Source: Mycobacterium paragordonae
GTDB taxonomy: Bacteria; Actinomycetota; Actinomycetes; Mycobacteriales; Mycobacteriaceae
Assembly: GCF_003614435.1 (NCBI RefSeq)
Contig: NZ_CP025546.1
Location: 6,386,001-6,450,000 of the forward strand
DNA length: 64,000 nucleotides
Reading direction: 5' to 3'
Both the position numbers and the translations under genes were made by a program. Positions 35,495 to 49,549 of the stretch are shown one piece after another; position 1 is the stretch's first letter; the number at the start of each line of letters is the position of its first letter. The notes under the pieces are model-generated. The model worked only from the letters and a program-made list of their open reading frames with translations, was not told where the DNA came from and did no database searches.

Positions 35495-35947
35495 CTACGA
35501 CCCGGCCGAGCCGTTCGTCTTCTCCCCGTGTGCTGTCTTGACGCGGCTGTCTGCGGGTGGGCGGGTGTCACGGGCGAGGATGCAGCTGGGTACCCGCGCA
35601 TGCACCGACGCAGGCGGGAGGCTGGCCCGAAAGGCGGCCGGCGGCAGTCCGTAAACGCGGGCGAAAGTCGTTGTGAACGAACCGACACTGCGCAACCCGA
35701 CCATCACGGCGATATCGGCGACAGAGCGATCGGTGTAGCGCAGCAACGCCGCCGCCCGCTCCAGCCGGCGGGTCTGCAGGTATGCGCGCGGCGATTCACC
35801 GAAGGTGCGGGTGAACATCCGGCTGAAGTGCGAACGGGACAGGCCCGCGGCCGCGGCCAGGTCATCCACCGTGATCGGCTCGGCGTAGCGGGCGTCGGCG
35901 AAGTCCTTGGCGCGGAGCAGGTAGCGGGCCGGCGGCAGCTGCGGCAT
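35495..35947 (-). CDS. AraC-family regulator (short, DNA-binding domain only)
   Basis: 150 residues from the ATG at 35947. Residues 8-108 hold both helix-turn-helix units (ITVDDLAAAAGLSRSHFSRMFTRTFGESPRAYL and VADIAVMVGLRSVGSFTTTFARVYGLPPAAFR). No ligand domain precedes it; a 40-residue tail follows. It is probably cotranscribed with the VOC gene and is divergent from the methyltransferase gene with only 35 bp between starts. This AraC-VOC pair is not at this place in M. tuberculosis as I recall. Confidence 0.88.
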   Translation of the reverse strand: MPQLPPARYLLRAKDFADARYAEPITVDDLAAAAGLSRSHFSRMFTRTFGESPRAYLQTRRLERAAALLRYTDRSVADIAVMVGLRSVGSFTTTFARVYGLPPAAFRASLPPASVHARVPSCILARDTRPPADSRVKTAHGEKTNGSAGS

Positions 35948-35979
35948 AGGTCCCAGTATGCGACGCGCGTACGTTGTAA

Positions 35980-39908
<3,929 letters not shown>

Positions 39909-40089
39909 AGAGAGAGCACCCTTCATCACTGGATCGATCGCCGAAGTGGCGAATCGCACAAGTGTCAGGTGCCCACCCTTAACAACCCGTATGCGTTCGA
40001 AGGCAAAAGCTACTCCGCGCGTGACCAATATGCACGCGGTTAGTACGAAAAATTTCGTACCGCAGGCGGAGCAAGGTCTCCGGTTTGAG

Positions 40090-41199
40090 TTACGTCTGCG
40101 CGGTAGCAGCTGTCGCCTCGATGAGCGCCTCGGCGAACGTCTCGAGATCCTCAGTCGAGGTGTCGACATGCGGGGAGATCCGCAGTACCGGGCCCGTCAT
40201 CTCCATCGGGGCACGTTGCACTCCGCCGTAGGTGGTCAGGATCCGGCGCTCGGCAAACAACCAATCCCGCACCCCTTGCGGGTCCACGCCGTCGGTGGGC
40301 GCCAATGTGGTTATCGCGCTTGGCTCTTCGGCCTCCTCGACCACCGCCCAGCCGTCGACATCGGCCAGCAGCCTGCGGGCGATCGCCCCCAATTCGGCCA
40401 GCCGGGCCCGGATGAGCTCCGGCCCGCACGCCAGGTGCTCGCCCACCGCTACCGAAAATCCCACTCGGGCAGCAACATTCGCCTCACCGAAACCCAGGGG
40501 CGCCCGCGGCGTCAGCCGTTGCATCAGTTCGGGGCGGATCACCAGCACGCCGACACCGCGCGGCCCCGCCATCCATTTACGCGACGAGGAGTACGTGACG
40601 TCGGCACCCACCGCACAGTCAATCTGTCCTAGCGCCTGTGCGGCGTCCACCACCAACGGCACACCGAGCTCGCGGCACAGTTCGGCCATCATCGACAGCG
40701 GCTGCACGATGCCGCGGTGGCTGGCCACCGGTGTCAGGTGCACCAGGTCGGGCGGGTTGTCTTCCAGCTCGAAGGCCGCGTCATCGATCGCCAGCCGGCC
40801 GTCGTCCAGAGCCGGAAGCTGACGCACCTCGAATCCGTGCGCCTCCATCACCGCCAGGTTGGGTCCGTATTCACCAGGCAGGCAGGCCAGCTTGCGACGA
40901 TCCCGCGGCCAACTGCCCAACAGCACATCGAGGGCATTCAACGAGCCGGTGGTGTAGACGACCTCGGCATCGGTCAGGCCGCAAAGCTTCGCTACGGCAG
41001 CGCGTCCCGCGTCCAGCACCGCGCCCGCCGCCTCGGCCGCCACGTACCCGCCGACCTCGGATTCGTGCAGCGCATGCCGGGCCGCCGCGTCCAGTGCCGC
41101 CAGGCTCTGCCGCGAGCAGGCCGCGCTGTCCAGATGCAGGCCGGCAACCGGCGGCCGGGCCGCGCGCCACCGTTCGGCCAGCGCGTGAGGGTGGCTCAC
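40090..41199 (-). CDS. egtE: Ergothioneine C-S lyase EgtE (PLP-dependent)
   Basis: 369 residues. Aminotransferase class V fold; the PLP lysine is in [18 protein letters not shown] (about residue 208) and [19 protein letters not shown] supplies the PLP Asp. It cleaves hercynylcysteine sulfoxide to ergothioneine. Last gene of egtA-B-C-D-E; overlaps egtD by ATGA. Matches Rv3700c. Confidence 0.93.
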   Translation of the reverse strand: MSHPHALAERWRAARPPVAGLHLDSAACSRQSLAALDAAARHALHESEVGGYVAAEAAGAVLDAGRAAVAKLCGLTDAEVVYTTGSLNALDVLLGSWPRDRRKLACLPGEYGPNLAVMEAHGFEVRQLPALDDGRLAIDDAAFELEDNPPDLVHLTPVASHRGIVQPLSMMAELCRELGVPLVVDAAQALGQIDCAVGADVTYSSSRKWMAGPRGVGVLVIRPELMQRLTPRAPLGFGEANVAARVGFSVAVGEHLACGPELIRARLAELGAIARRLLADVDGWAVVEEAEEPSAITTLAPTDGVDPQGVRDWLFAERRILTTYGGVQRAPMEMTGPVLRISPHVDTSTEDLETFAEALIEATAATAQT

Positions 41200-42161
41200 T
41201 TGGCGGCCAGCGACAATCCGAAATCACCCGCCTCGTCGGTCCACCAACGAATCCGGCGCAAGCCGGCCGCGGACAGTTCGTCACTCACCGCATCCGGCCG
41301 GAATTTGCAGGAGACCTCGGTGATCATCTCCTCGCCGGCGCCAAAGTCGACGGTCAGGTCCAGCGCATCGACACGCACCTGCTGGGGCCTGGTGGAGCGC
41401 AACCACATCTCGATGCGCTCCTCGTCGCTGTTCCAGCGCGCGACGTGTTCAAAGGAGTCGACGTCGAAATCCGCGTCAAGCTGCCGATTGATCACGGAGA
41501 GCACATTGAGGTTGAATCGCGCCGTCACCCCGGCCGCATCGTCGTAGGCCCGCACCAGCCGACCGGTGTCCTTCACCAGATCGGTGCCCAGCAGCAGACT
41601 GTCCCCCGGCTGCATCACCGCGGATAGTGCCGCGAGGAAGTCGGCGCGAGGCTCCGGCGTCAGGTTCCCGATCGTCGAGCCCAGAAACACGAAGAGTCGG
41701 CGCCCACCCCCCGGAATTTCGGCCAGGTGTTCCTCGAAATCCCCGCAGACAGCCCTGATTTCGATGCCCGGGTACTCGCCCTGGATGGCTCTGGCGGCCG
41801 CCGACAGCACACTGGCGTCGACGTCGAACGGAACGAAGCTGCGCAGTGACGCCCGGTCGCGCAGCGCGTCGAGCAGCAGCCGGGTCTTCTCCGATGTCCC
41901 GCTGCCAAGTTCGACCAGGGTGTCGGCCTGGCTGGCCGACGCGATCTCGGCGGAGCGGGCACGCAGAATCTCGGCCTCGGCGCGCGTCGGGTAATACTCC
42001 GGCAGCCTGGTGATCTGTTCGAACAGGTCGCTGCCCGTCGCATCGTAGAACCACTTGGGCGGCAACGACTTCGGTTGCTGCTGCAGGCCGACGAAGACGT
42101 CGCGCCGCAGCGCGTGCAACGCCGAGTCTTCGGCCAGGTGGTTGGACAGCGTGAGCGTCAT
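41196..42161 (-). CDS. egtD: Histidine N-alpha-trimethyltransferase EgtD
   Basis: 321 residues, the family length. [29 protein letters not shown] opens the DUF2260/EgtD domain, [19 protein letters not shown] is the SAM loop, and [23 protein letters not shown] and [28 protein letters not shown] follow. It turns histidine into hercynine, the first ergothioneine step. Stop of egtC and start of egtD share one base (TGATG). Matches Rv3701c. Confidence 0.95.
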   Translation of the reverse strand: MTLTLSNHLAEDSALHALRRDVFVGLQQQPKSLPPKWFYDATGSDLFEQITRLPEYYPTRAEAEILRARSAEIASASQADTLVELGSGTSEKTRLLLDALRDRASLRSFVPFDVDASVLSAAARAIQGEYPGIEIRAVCGDFEEHLAEIPGGGRRLFVFLGSTIGNLTPEPRADFLAALSAVMQPGDSLLLGTDLVKDTGRLVRAYDDAAGVTARFNLNVLSVINRQLDADFDVDSFEHVARWNSDEERIEMWLRSTRPQQVRVDALDLTVDFGAGEEMITEVSCKFRPDAVSDELSAAGLRRIRWWTDEAGDFGLSLAAK

Positions 42162-42868
42162 CAGAATCCTTTCGAGCGGTTCAACGCAGTCAACACGATT
42201 TGGTCACCGGTCACTTCCACCAGATGCCGGTCGGGGATGTCTTCCCAGTCCGGGTCGTCATCGTAGGGTTCGCTGGCCAGCACCACGCCGTCGGCACGGC
42301 GCAGGATCGACAAGGTGTCTCCCCAGGCCGTGGCTAGCAGCCGGGAACCGTTGGCCGCCATGATGTTCAGCCTGGCCAGCGGGTCCGTCGAGCCGACCTC
42401 GATGATCGTGTCCCCCAGCGCGTCCAGACCGCGGTCGAAGATGGCCGCGGCCAGAACCGCACTGTCACAGACGGATTCGGCGTTCGCCGAGAGTGGCAAT
42501 ACCGCGCGGTCGACAATTCCGTTGTGCGACAACAGCCATTGCCCATCGGTGAACGGCGCGGTCGCGCTGGCTTCGAGCGGCATGCCGACGGTCGCCGAGC
42601 GCACCGCCGCTACCACGCAGTGACTTCGCAGCACCGGCGCCACCGAGTCGAACGAGGCGTCCCCCCACAGCGGCGCCGGACTGCGCCAGCGTCGCGGCGT
42701 GGGGTCCGGGAGATCCGAGAAGAAGCCCACGCCCCAACCGTCGGCGTTCATCAGCCCGTGTTTCTGCCGGCGCGGCGCGTACGACTGCACCCGCAGACCC
42801 TGCGGCGGGTCCAGGACCAGGGAAGAGACGCTGACCGGTGCACCGAGCCAGCCCAGATGACGACACAT
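42161..42868 (-). CDS. egtC: Glutamine amidotransferase-like hydrolase EgtC
   Basis: 235 residues from the ATG at 42868, chosen so that the Ntn nucleophile Cys2 is exposed after Met removal ([11 protein letters not shown]). [10 protein letters not shown] and [13 protein letters not shown] are class II amidotransferase motifs. It removes glutamate from the gamma-glutamyl hercynylcysteine sulfoxide intermediate. Starts within the egtB stop (TGATG). Matches Rv3702c. Confidence 0.94.
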   Translation of the reverse strand: MCRHLGWLGAPVSVSSLVLDPPQGLRVQSYAPRRQKHGLMNADGWGVGFFSDLPDPTPRRWRSPAPLWGDASFDSVAPVLRSHCVVAAVRSATVGMPLEASATAPFTDGQWLLSHNGIVDRAVLPLSANAESVCDSAVLAAAIFDRGLDALGDTIIEVGSTDPLARLNIMAANGSRLLATAWGDTLSILRRADGVVLASEPYDDDPDWEDIPDRHLVEVTGDQIVLTALNRSKGF

Positions 42869-44142
42869 CAGGCGTCCCAGGCCAACCGGACACCCGAGAA
42901 GATCTGCCGACGGTAGGGATGGTCCCAATTGCGGAAGCTGGGACGCAGGATGGACTGTTCGACCGCCCACGAGCCGCCGCGCAGCACCCGGTAGTCGCCG
43001 TCGAAGAAGGGCTGGGAGTAGCGCTCGTAGATCATCGGCACGAAACCCGGCCAGGGACGCAGCGGCGAACTGGTCCATTCCCACACGTCGCCCAGCATCT
43101 GCTCAGCGCCATATGCCGAGGCACCGGCCGGGTAGGCGCCGACGGGAGCGGGGCGTAACGCGGTGCCACCGAGATTTGCTCGCTCAGGCGTCGGGGGTTG
43201 GTCACCCCACGGGTAGCGCCTGCGGGACTCGGTCGCCGGATCCCAGGCGCAGGCCTTCTCCCACTCGACCTCGGTGGGCAGCCGGGCACCCGCCCAGGAC
43301 GCGAACGCCTCGGCCTCGAAATACGAGACGTGCTGCACCGGCTCGTCGCCGGGAATCTCCTCGGTGTAGCCGAACCGGGTTCGGGTGTCGGCGTTCCAGA
43401 ACTGGGGTGCGCTGAGGCCGGCCTGTTGCCGATGCTGCCACCCGCGGTCGGACCACCACCGCGGCTGGGTATAGCCCCCGTCGTCGATGAAGTCGCGCCA
43501 TTGCGCGTTCGTGACGGGTACCCGTCCGATCCGGAAGCTCGGCACCTCCACCACGTGCGCGGGCCGTTCATTGTCCAGCGAGTAGGGCTCGGTGGCGGCG
43601 TCCACGCCGAGGACGAATGGTCCTGCGGGCACCAGCACCGACGTTCCAGCCAGTTCCGGCCGTCCGGCGGGGACCGGCGAGATCTCCCGCAGCAACGGGG
43701 CGCCGGAACGCAGGTTCAACGCCTGCAGCATGGTCTCGCCATGCTGATTTTCGTGGCTGATGACCAGGCCGAACTGGAAGTCCGCCGCGTCTTCCGGCAG
43801 GGCGTCCAGAGCGTCCAGTGCGGCGTCGCGGACCGTACGGCAGAACGTGCGCGCCTGGGCCGGGGACAACAGCGGCAGCTCCACCCGGCTGGCCCGGGAG
43901 TGCACGAACGCGTCGTAGAGTCCTTCGATCTCGAGAGGCAGCATGCCCGGCCGATCCGGGTTGCCGCCGCGCAGCAACCACAGCTCTTCCTGCTGACCGA
44001 TATGCGCCAAGTCCCACACCAGCGGGCTCATCAGCGGGTCGTACTGCCGGCGAAGTTCGTCGTCGTCGAAATCCACCAACCGTAGGGTCCGGGTGCGTGC
44101 CCGCTCCAGGTCGCCGGCCAGTTGTTCCCGTGCTGCTGTCAC
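42868..44142 (-). CDS. egtB: Sulfoxide synthase EgtB (non-haem iron)
   Basis: 424 residues from the GTG at 44142, overlapping the egtA stop (GTGA). The N-terminal DinB-like domain holds the iron ligands: His in [14 protein letters not shown] and the H-x3-H-x-E of [15 protein letters not shown]. The C-terminal formylglycine-generating-enzyme-like domain reads [16 protein letters not shown] ... [11 protein letters not shown] ... [16 protein letters not shown] ... RGGSWA. It joins gamma-glutamylcysteine to hercynine with O2. Upstream in-frame sequence has no family likeness and belongs to egtA in another frame. Confidence 0.95.
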   Translation of the reverse strand: MTAAREQLAGDLERARTRTLRLVDFDDDELRRQYDPLMSPLVWDLAHIGQQEELWLLRGGNPDRPGMLPLEIEGLYDAFVHSRASRVELPLLSPAQARTFCRTVRDAALDALDALPEDAADFQFGLVISHENQHGETMLQALNLRSGAPLLREISPVPAGRPELAGTSVLVPAGPFVLGVDAATEPYSLDNERPAHVVEVPSFRIGRVPVTNAQWRDFIDDGGYTQPRWWSDRGWQHRQQAGLSAPQFWNADTRTRFGYTEEIPGDEPVQHVSYFEAEAFASWAGARLPTEVEWEKACAWDPATESRRRYPWGDQPPTPERANLGGTALRPAPVGAYPAGASAYGAEQMLGDVWEWTSSPLRPWPGFVPMIYERYSQPFFDGDYRVLRGGSWAVEQSILRPSFRNWDHPYRRQIFSGVRLAWDA

Positions 44143-45425
44143 TGCTCCCCTTGTGCCGCAGCGGCGACAGTGGCCGCGATTCCGTGCTCGATGACGCGAT
44201 CGGAAAAGTCGTCCGCCGGACATCGCCCGGTTTCGACATTCAGCATCATTTGCTGCATCGCGGTAGCCAGTTCGGCCGGAGCCCGCTCGGCGGCGATGGA
44301 CAGGCACTGGTTGGCCGCCGCGTAGAGCCGCCGATCCCGCAGGCCGACCCGGGCGGCGGTGTCCCAGGCGGTGGCGACCGGTTCGACGGCCGCGGCGGCC
44401 AGGTCGGCGGCCGCCGGATCGTCGAGCAACGTCGTCAGCGTGAACACCAGCGCGGGCCAGATCGCGTCGGGGACGCTGTCGAGGTAGCGGATCTCCAGCC
44501 ACTGCCGCGGCCGCACCGGGGGAAACAGCGTGGTCAGGTGATATTCCAGGTCGGCGATGGTGGGCCGGCGGTCGCCGAGCAGCACCCGGCCGTCCACCCA
44601 GTCGGTGAACGGCACGTAGTTCGTCACCGCCATCGCGTCCGGGGCATGCACCATCATCACGGGCGCCTTCAGCGCATAGCGGGCCCAATCGGTGCCGGGA
44701 TCATCTCCGCTGACCCCCAGCACAGGTCCGCAGCGCGCCGAGTCCATCTGGCCCCACACCCACTGCCGGGTGGACTGCCAGCCGGAGAATTCGCCGGCCA
44801 GCATCGGGGAGTTGGCGGCGATGGCGATCATCGTCGGCCCCAGGGCGTGTGTCAGGCGTACCCGGTCGGCCCAGCCCGCCTGCGGGCCGGCGTCCAGGTT
44901 GAGCTGGATCGACGCCGTTGACGTCATCATCGCGGCGCCGGCGGCTCCGCTGTCGCTGGCGGCGAAGAACTGCTCCATGGCGCGATACCGGGCGCCCGGG
45001 TTGACGCGCTCCGGCGACCGCAGCGGGTCGGCCCCCAGGAAAACCAGGCCCAGACCCGCCTCGGCCAGCGCATTCCTCAGCACCGCCTGGTCACGCGTCA
45101 TGGCATCGATCGCGGGCAGCACTCCGTCGCCAGGCGGACCCGAGAGTTCGATGGCGCCGCCCGGCTCCACGGTGACGGCGCTGCCGCCCGGGAGTGGGCT
45201 CAGCCACTCGAGCACGTCGCTGATCTCGTCCCAGCTCGGCCGGCGCAGCGGATCGGCCGGGTCGAAGCAGTGCGCCTCCAACTCCAGGCCGACACGTCCC
45301 AGAGGTCCGTCAACCAGGCAGCCTTCGGCGATGTGTGCTGCGACGGCGGCCGAACTGGTCAATTCCTCATTGGCCAGATCGATCTTGTCCAGCTGCGAGC
45401 CCGCGGTAGCGGCGATGCGCGTCAT
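44139..45425 (-). CDS. egtA: Glutamate-cysteine ligase EgtA (GshA)
   Basis: 428 residues. GCS2 fold: [19 protein letters not shown] with the catalytic carboxylates, [37 protein letters not shown] and [14 protein letters not shown]. It makes gamma-glutamylcysteine for ergothioneine; mycobacteria use mycothiol rather than glutathione. First gene of the egt operon, 138 bp from the next gene upstream. Matches Rv3704c (gshA). Confidence 0.94.
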   Translation of the reverse strand: MTRIAATAGSQLDKIDLANEELTSSAAVAAHIAEGCLVDGPLGRVGLELEAHCFDPADPLRRPSWDEISDVLEWLSPLPGGSAVTVEPGGAIELSGPPGDGVLPAIDAMTRDQAVLRNALAEAGLGLVFLGADPLRSPERVNPGARYRAMEQFFAASDSGAAGAAMMTSTASIQLNLDAGPQAGWADRVRLTHALGPTMIAIAANSPMLAGEFSGWQSTRQWVWGQMDSARCGPVLGVSGDDPGTDWARYALKAPVMMVHAPDAMAVTNYVPFTDWVDGRVLLGDRRPTIADLEYHLTTLFPPVRPRQWLEIRYLDSVPDAIWPALVFTLTTLLDDPAAADLAAAAVEPVATAWDTAARVGLRDRRLYAAANQCLSIAAERAPAELATAMQQMMLNVETGRCPADDFSDRVIEHGIAATVAAAAQGEQ

Positions 45426-45562
45426 TTCACAATCCCTCCGGGGCAGCTGGATGCGCAGCTATCGCAACGATAACCACCATCACTTCATCTTCCAGAGAGC
45501 ACCGACATATTCCCGACCTTTTCAGCTGCACGAGGGAGAGGGATACCCAGTTCTCGCCTCGG

Positions 45563-46201
45563 CTACTGACCCAGCGCGTTCTGCATCGCCCCGGCCAACA
45601 CGTTGACCGCAGGGCCGGCGTTGCCAGATTGGCAGACCTTGGCCTGAAGCAATACGTTTTCACGCAGCCGGGTTTGAACGAAGCACCGGCGATCTGTTCC
45701 CGCCTCCTGCTTGGTCCAGTTCTCGTCGGTAGCGCCGGCCGGTCCCCCGGCGAACGACCACACCTGGGTGGTGCCGTTGTCCAGATGCATGGCGGTCGTC
45801 TGGCCCGCGCAGCCCGCGGTTCGGTCGACCACGCGGTGGAACGCGCGGTCGGCCGCGTCGCCGGTGGCGAAGACGCCGATCGCCTGCTTGACGAGGTGAT
45901 TCTGGTCGTTGGCCGACGTCTGCGCGGTGGCTCCGTTGAACGCAGCCAGGTCTGGATCGTTGTACACCTCGGGCAGGCCGATCTCCGCCCAGTTGTTGCA
46001 CACCGGCAGATCGACCGAGTAGGCCTGGAACGGTTCGGTGAACACCGCCTCCCAGCCCATCGGGGCGCCGACGATGTTGCCCACCGACCCCTTGCCGAGC
46101 ACGGCGTAGGACACCACTCCCGGCTCCGACGGATGGGCCGCTGCGTTGGCAGCTCCGCCGATGGCCAGGCCGATGCCCACCGCTGTGACGGCAAGGCGCA
46201 T
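45563..46201 (-). CDS. Secreted PknH-sensor-like domain protein (Rv3705c-like)
   Basis: 212 residues from the ATG at 46201. Signal peptide MRLAVTAVGIGLAIGGAANAAAH; the mature part resembles the extracellular sensor domain of PknH: FQAYSVDLPVCNNWAEIGLPEVYND near the start and four cysteines in spacing suited to two disulfides (VCNNW, AGCAG, RCFVQ, KVCQSG). No kinase domain is attached. Ligand unknown. Ends 138 bp before the egtA start and could be cotranscribed with the egt genes. Confidence 0.85.
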   Translation of the reverse strand: MRLAVTAVGIGLAIGGAANAAAHPSEPGVVSYAVLGKGSVGNIVGAPMGWEAVFTEPFQAYSVDLPVCNNWAEIGLPEVYNDPDLAAFNGATAQTSANDQNHLVKQAIGVFATGDAADRAFHRVVDRTAGCAGQTTAMHLDNGTTQVWSFAGGPAGATDENWTKQEAGTDRRCFVQTRLRENVLLQAKVCQSGNAGPAVNVLAGAMQNALGQ

Positions 46202-46208
46202 GCCGGGC

Positions 46209-46637
46209 TTAGACCTTGGCCGAGTCGGCGACGTCGACGTTGCCCTTGGTGGCCTTCGAGTAGGGGCAAACCTGGTGGGCCTGGTGGACCAGGTCGTCGG
46301 CTGCGCCCTGCTCGAGTCCGGGCAGGTAGCCGACGATCTTGCCGGTGAGGCCGAACCCGCCGTCGGAGTCCTTGCCGAACCCGATCTCGACGGTGACGTC
46401 GGTGGCATCATCGAGCTTGACCTTCGATTTGCCCGCCACCAACCGCAGTGCGCCGAGGAAGCACGCCGCATAGCCGGCCGCGAACAATTGCTCGGGGTTG
46501 GTGCCCTCGCCGTTGCCGCCCATCGCTTTCGGGGGGCGGGTGTCCAGGTCGACGCGACCGTCGTCCGACTTGACGTGGCCGTCGCGGCCGCCGCCCGTCG
46601 CCGTGGCTGCGGTGGTGTAAACGACTTCGATGCTCAT
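46209..46637 (-). CDS. ohr: Organic hydroperoxide resistance protein (Ohr/OsmC)
   Basis: 142 residues from the ATG at 46637. Two redox cysteines in AAGYAACFLGALRLVA and HQVCPYSKATKGN, the Ohr arrangement; VYTTAATATGGGRDGHVKSDDGRVDLDTRPPKAMGG is the usual N terminus. It reduces organic peroxides with a dithiol. Lies 28 bp beyond the catalase stop on the same strand, so a peroxide-defence pair. No OhrR or OxyR gene is adjacent. Confidence 0.93.
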   Translation of the reverse strand: MSIEVVYTTAATATGGGRDGHVKSDDGRVDLDTRPPKAMGGNGEGTNPEQLFAAGYAACFLGALRLVAGKSKVKLDDATDVTVEIGFGKDSDGGFGLTGKIVGYLPGLEQGAADDLVHQAHQVCPYSKATKGNVDVADSAKV

Positions 46638-46665
46638 GGGCTCGATCATGCCAGCCTGAGCTGAC

Positions 46666-48114
46666 TCAGCCCAGGTTCGCCCGAACCCCCTCTTCGACCT
46701 TCTTGCCGAGATCGGGGTCGACGTTGCGCCAGTATTCGAACACCCGGGACAGCACCGGTTCCTGCACACCCTTGGAAACGTGTCCAATGATGTTGTGCGC
46801 CAATCGATCCCGGGCATCGTCGTCGAGCACCTCGCGAACCAAAGTGCCGGCCTGACCCCAGTCGTCATCGTCGGGACGCAGCGTGTAGGCGGCACGGATC
46901 ATCTCGCCGTCGGCCTGCCAGCGCACTTCGGCGGCGCGCGCCGGGTCGGCGTGCGGGCCACCGAAGGAGTTGGGCGCGTACACCGGGTCGGACGCATTCT
47001 TGATCCGCATGGCGCCGTCTTTGGAGTAGCTGTTGACCTCCACCTTCGGCGTATTGACCGGAATCTGTTTGTAATTCGTGCCGAGTCGGGCCCGGTGTGC
47101 GTCCGAGTAGGAGAAGCCGCGCGCGAGCAGCATCTTGTCCGGGCTCAGGCCGGTACCGGGCACGATGTTGTTCGGCTCGAAGGCGGCTTGCTCGATCTCG
47201 GTGTGGTAGTCGGTGACGTTGCGGGTCAGCGTCAGCTTGCCGACGTCGATCAGCGGGTAGTCGCCGTGCGGCCACACCTTGGTCAGGTCAAAGGGGTTGT
47301 ACCGGTAGGTCTTTGCCTCCTCGAACGGCATGATCTGCATCTTGAGCGTCCAACTCGGGAAGTCGCCGCTTTCGATGGTTTCGTACAGATCGCGCTGGTG
47401 GTAGTCGCCGTCCTCGCCGGCCAACCGGTCGGCGTCCTCCTGGGTCAGGTAATCGATGCCCTGGTCGCTGATGAAGTGGTATTTCACCCAGAAGATCTCG
47501 CCGGCGGCGTTGATCCAGCTGTAGGTGTGACTGCTGTAGCCGTTCATGTGACGCCAGGTCTTCGGGATGCCCCGGTCCCCCATCAGCCAGGTCACCTGGT
47601 GCGCCGACTCCGGCACCAGCGTCCAGAAGTCCCACTGCATGGTGTGGTCCCGCAAATTCGTTGCCTGCATGCGCTTTTGGGACCGGATGAAGTGCTGGAA
47701 CTTCATCGGGTCGCGGATGAAGAAGACCGGCGTGTTGTTGCCGACCATGTCGAAGTTGCCCTCCGACGTGTAGAACTTCAGCGCGAAGCCGCGCGGGTCG
47801 CGCCAGGTGTCTGGGCTGCCCCGCTCACCCGCCACGGTCGAGAACCTGATCAACGTGTCGGTCTTGGTACCGGGCTGGAACACCGCCGCCCTGGTGTACC
47901 GGCTGACGTCGTGGGTGACCTCGAAGTGCCCGAAGGCGCCACCGCCCTTGGCGTGCGGTTGGCGCTCCGGGATCCGTTCCCGGTTGAACTGCGCCATCTG
48001 CTCGATCAAGTAGTGGTCCTGCAACAGGATCGGGCCGTCGGGACCGAGGGTCAAAGACTGCTCGTCGCTCGGGGCCGGGCTGCCGCCGTCTGTGGTGGTG
48101 TAGCGTTCCGTCAT
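46666..48114 (-). CDS. Haem catalase, small-subunit clade
   Basis: 482 residues, typical of clade 3 monofunctional catalases. Distal His region [27 protein letters not shown], Asn/Phe part [27 protein letters not shown], and the proximal haem-Tyr segment [24 protein letters not shown]. It disproportionates hydrogen peroxide. Upstream, AGAGGAGATAGCG forms the ribosome site. M. tuberculosis relies on KatG instead and lacks this gene as I recall. CGGGTGATCTACCCG at 48168-48182 is a small palindrome that might be an operator. Confidence 0.95.
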   Translation of the reverse strand: MTERYTTTDGGSPAPSDEQSLTLGPDGPILLQDHYLIEQMAQFNRERIPERQPHAKGGGAFGHFEVTHDVSRYTRAAVFQPGTKTDTLIRFSTVAGERGSPDTWRDPRGFALKFYTSEGNFDMVGNNTPVFFIRDPMKFQHFIRSQKRMQATNLRDHTMQWDFWTLVPESAHQVTWLMGDRGIPKTWRHMNGYSSHTYSWINAAGEIFWVKYHFISDQGIDYLTQEDADRLAGEDGDYHQRDLYETIESGDFPSWTLKMQIMPFEEAKTYRYNPFDLTKVWPHGDYPLIDVGKLTLTRNVTDYHTEIEQAAFEPNNIVPGTGLSPDKMLLARGFSYSDAHRARLGTNYKQIPVNTPKVEVNSYSKDGAMRIKNASDPVYAPNSFGGPHADPARAAEVRWQADGEMIRAAYTLRPDDDDWGQAGTLVREVLDDDARDRLAHNIIGHVSKGVQEPVLSRVFEYWRNVDPDLGKKVEEGVRANLG

Positions 48115-48210
48115 TTCGCTATCTCCTCTATATGAACAATCGAAAAATTAAGCGCATACCGGTAATTCGGGTGATCTACCCGTGATACCCCGCGCGCCCG
48201 CGCCCCGAAA

Positions 48211-48636
48211 CTAGGGGCGGGTGGGCGGTGTGCTGGGAGCGGTCGGAGCGGACGTCGGTGTCTGACCGGGAGTCGCACCAGGCGGGACGGCACCGGGGGC
48301 ACCGGGGCCACCCGGACCACCGGGGAACATGCCGGGAGGAGGCGGCCCGCCCGGGTAGCGGAACTGCCAGCCGGGACCACCGTAACCGCCGGGACCGCCG
48401 GGGCCGTCGGGCCGGAACATGCCGTGGTGGTGGTGTCGGTGGTAGTAATGCCCGCCACCGATGATCATGGCTGCGGTGAACAGGACGGTGGATGCGATGA
48501 ATACGATCCCGGCGACGATCACCACCCAGGCCGCGACCACGTAGAGACGCGGCGGCTTTTCCCGGTACTCCGGCCTGGGCGGCGGCGCGGTGGCCACCGA
48601 CGGCGGTGCAGCGGCAGGTTCGGGTGTTTCACTCAT
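48211..48636 (-). CDS. Proline/glycine-rich single-pass membrane protein with His cluster (Rv3705A-like)
   Basis: 141 residues. Pro/Ala-rich cytoplasmic start, one membrane helix (LYVVAAWVVIVAGIVFIASTVLFTAAMIIGG, about 31-61), then HYYHRHHHHGMF and a long Pro/Gly-rich tail. The seven histidines in ten residues next to the membrane could bind metal. Function unknown; related in plan to the next gene upstream, which points to a duplication. Confidence 0.75.
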   Translation of the reverse strand: MSETPEPAAAPPSVATAPPPRPEYREKPPRLYVVAAWVVIVAGIVFIASTVLFTAAMIIGGGHYYHRHHHHGMFRPDGPGGPGGYGGPGWQFRYPGGPPPPGMFPGGPGGPGAPGAVPPGATPGQTPTSAPTAPSTPPTRP

Positions 48637-48706
48637 ACCTTCGAATATGGTCCAGGCCCGCAGCAGCGTAAAGGGGCGCGGTCACAAAGTTGCCGTGAAT
48701 TGATGA

Positions 48707-48736
48707 AGCCCGGCGCTCGTGGTTGAGCGCCGGGCT
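48707..48736 (-). terminator. Hairpin after the second proline-rich gene
   Basis: Perfect 12-bp stem AGCCCGGCGCTC (48707-48718) and complement (48725-48736) with a 6-nt loop, 16-45 bp beyond the stop of the gene at 48752-49126. Confidence 0.75.
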
Positions 48737-48751
48737 GTCGGTTGAGTGCGT

Positions 48752-49126
48752 TCAGCGACCGGGTGTGGGCGAAGGCGTGACGGACGGGCTGACCGAGGAC
48801 GGCACCTGGGCGGGTCCGCCCGGTCCGCCGGGTCCGTTGCCCGGACCGACCTGCTGCGCCCCACCATTGGTGGGGAATCCCGAGCGGTGCATCATCGCCG
48901 GGTGGTGCTTGTGGTGGCGGTGCCCGCCGCCGTGCCCGGCGGCCAGGCCCAGCCGGAAGCCGGTGAAGAAGATGACCGAGACGATGAAGACGATCCCGGC
49001 GACGATGGCTACCCATGCCGCGGCCTTGAAGACCTTGGGCGTCCGGTGTTCGACCCGCTCAACGGGCGGTGGTGGGGCTACTGCGGTCGAAGTCCGCGTA
49101 GTGGGGGTGTCAGAAATTTCGCTCAT
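48752..49126 (-). CDS. Proline/glycine-rich single-pass membrane protein (Rv3706c-like)
   Basis: 124 residues. Same layout as its neighbour: short polar start, helix VFKAAAWVAIVAGIVFIVSVIFFTGFRLGLAA (about 32-63), then GHGGGHRHHKHHPAMMH and a Gly/Pro/Ser tail. AAWVxIVAGIVFIxS is shared word for word with the gene at 48211-48636, supporting a tandem duplication. Function unknown. Confidence 0.75.
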   Translation of the reverse strand: MSEISDTPTTRTSTAVAPPPPVERVEHRTPKVFKAAAWVAIVAGIVFIVSVIFFTGFRLGLAAGHGGGHRHHKHHPAMMHRSGFPTNGGAQQVGPGNGPGGPGGPAQVPSSVSPSVTPSPTPGR

Positions 49127-49225
49127 GCCACGAATGATCGGGGCCGAACAGTAGTGACCGCTATGCGCTGGTTATGTACCAGCTGTGAGCACGAAAGCGA
49201 CCCTGAACTGGCAGGATCTGGAACG

Positions 49226-49396
49226 CTACGCCGACGGGCCGGGGACGATCGACAGCGCCTTGGCGACGGCGCCCTCGGTCCAGGACGACGGATGCCGGCG
49301 CATCGCCTCATCGATTTCGACTGAACGCCGTCTCGCGGCGTGCCATTTGCGGTGGGACTGCAGGGCAATGATGTTGGTCTCCCGGGCTGACGCCAT
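49226..49396 (-). CDS. Possible 56-residue protein
   Basis: ATG at 49396 with GAGAGGGGA nine bases upstream; stop TAG at 49226-49228. The product, MASARETNIIALQSHRKWHA and on, is basic and helical-looking (SVEIDEAMRRHPSSWTEGAVAKAL). Amino-acid use looks protein-like, and the strand matches its neighbours. No family is recognised. The overlapping plus-strand frame (49185-49517) looks less natural, so I prefer this one. Confidence 0.4.
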   Translation of the reverse strand: MASARETNIIALQSHRKWHAARRRSVEIDEAMRRHPSSWTEGAVAKALSIVPGPSA

Positions 49397-49549
49397 GGTT
49401 CCGGTCCCCTCTCGCCCCGCCAGACGTGCGGTCCGACATATCTATGCGAACAGGCCGAGCCGCGAGCCGGTAGGGACCGAAGTCCTCACTGTCTCCGAGC
49501 GGCGGCGCCAGGCCTGATTGACCCGCTCTAGCTGCGGGTATAGCTCGTT

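Noticed and set aside
46780..48135. 451-codon frame antisense to the catalase gene
   Set aside because: Val/His/Arg-rich shadow of a highly GC3-biased gene; no family features.
48168..48182. CGGGTGATCTACCCG as a defined catalase operator
   Set aside because: Only a 5-bp arm palindrome and no regulator gene nearby; mentioned in the catalase entry but not called as a site.
49185..49517. 110-codon plus-strand ORF after the proline-rich gene
   Set aside because: Residue composition is irregular, no domain or good ribosome site; the opposite-strand 56-codon ORF looks better.
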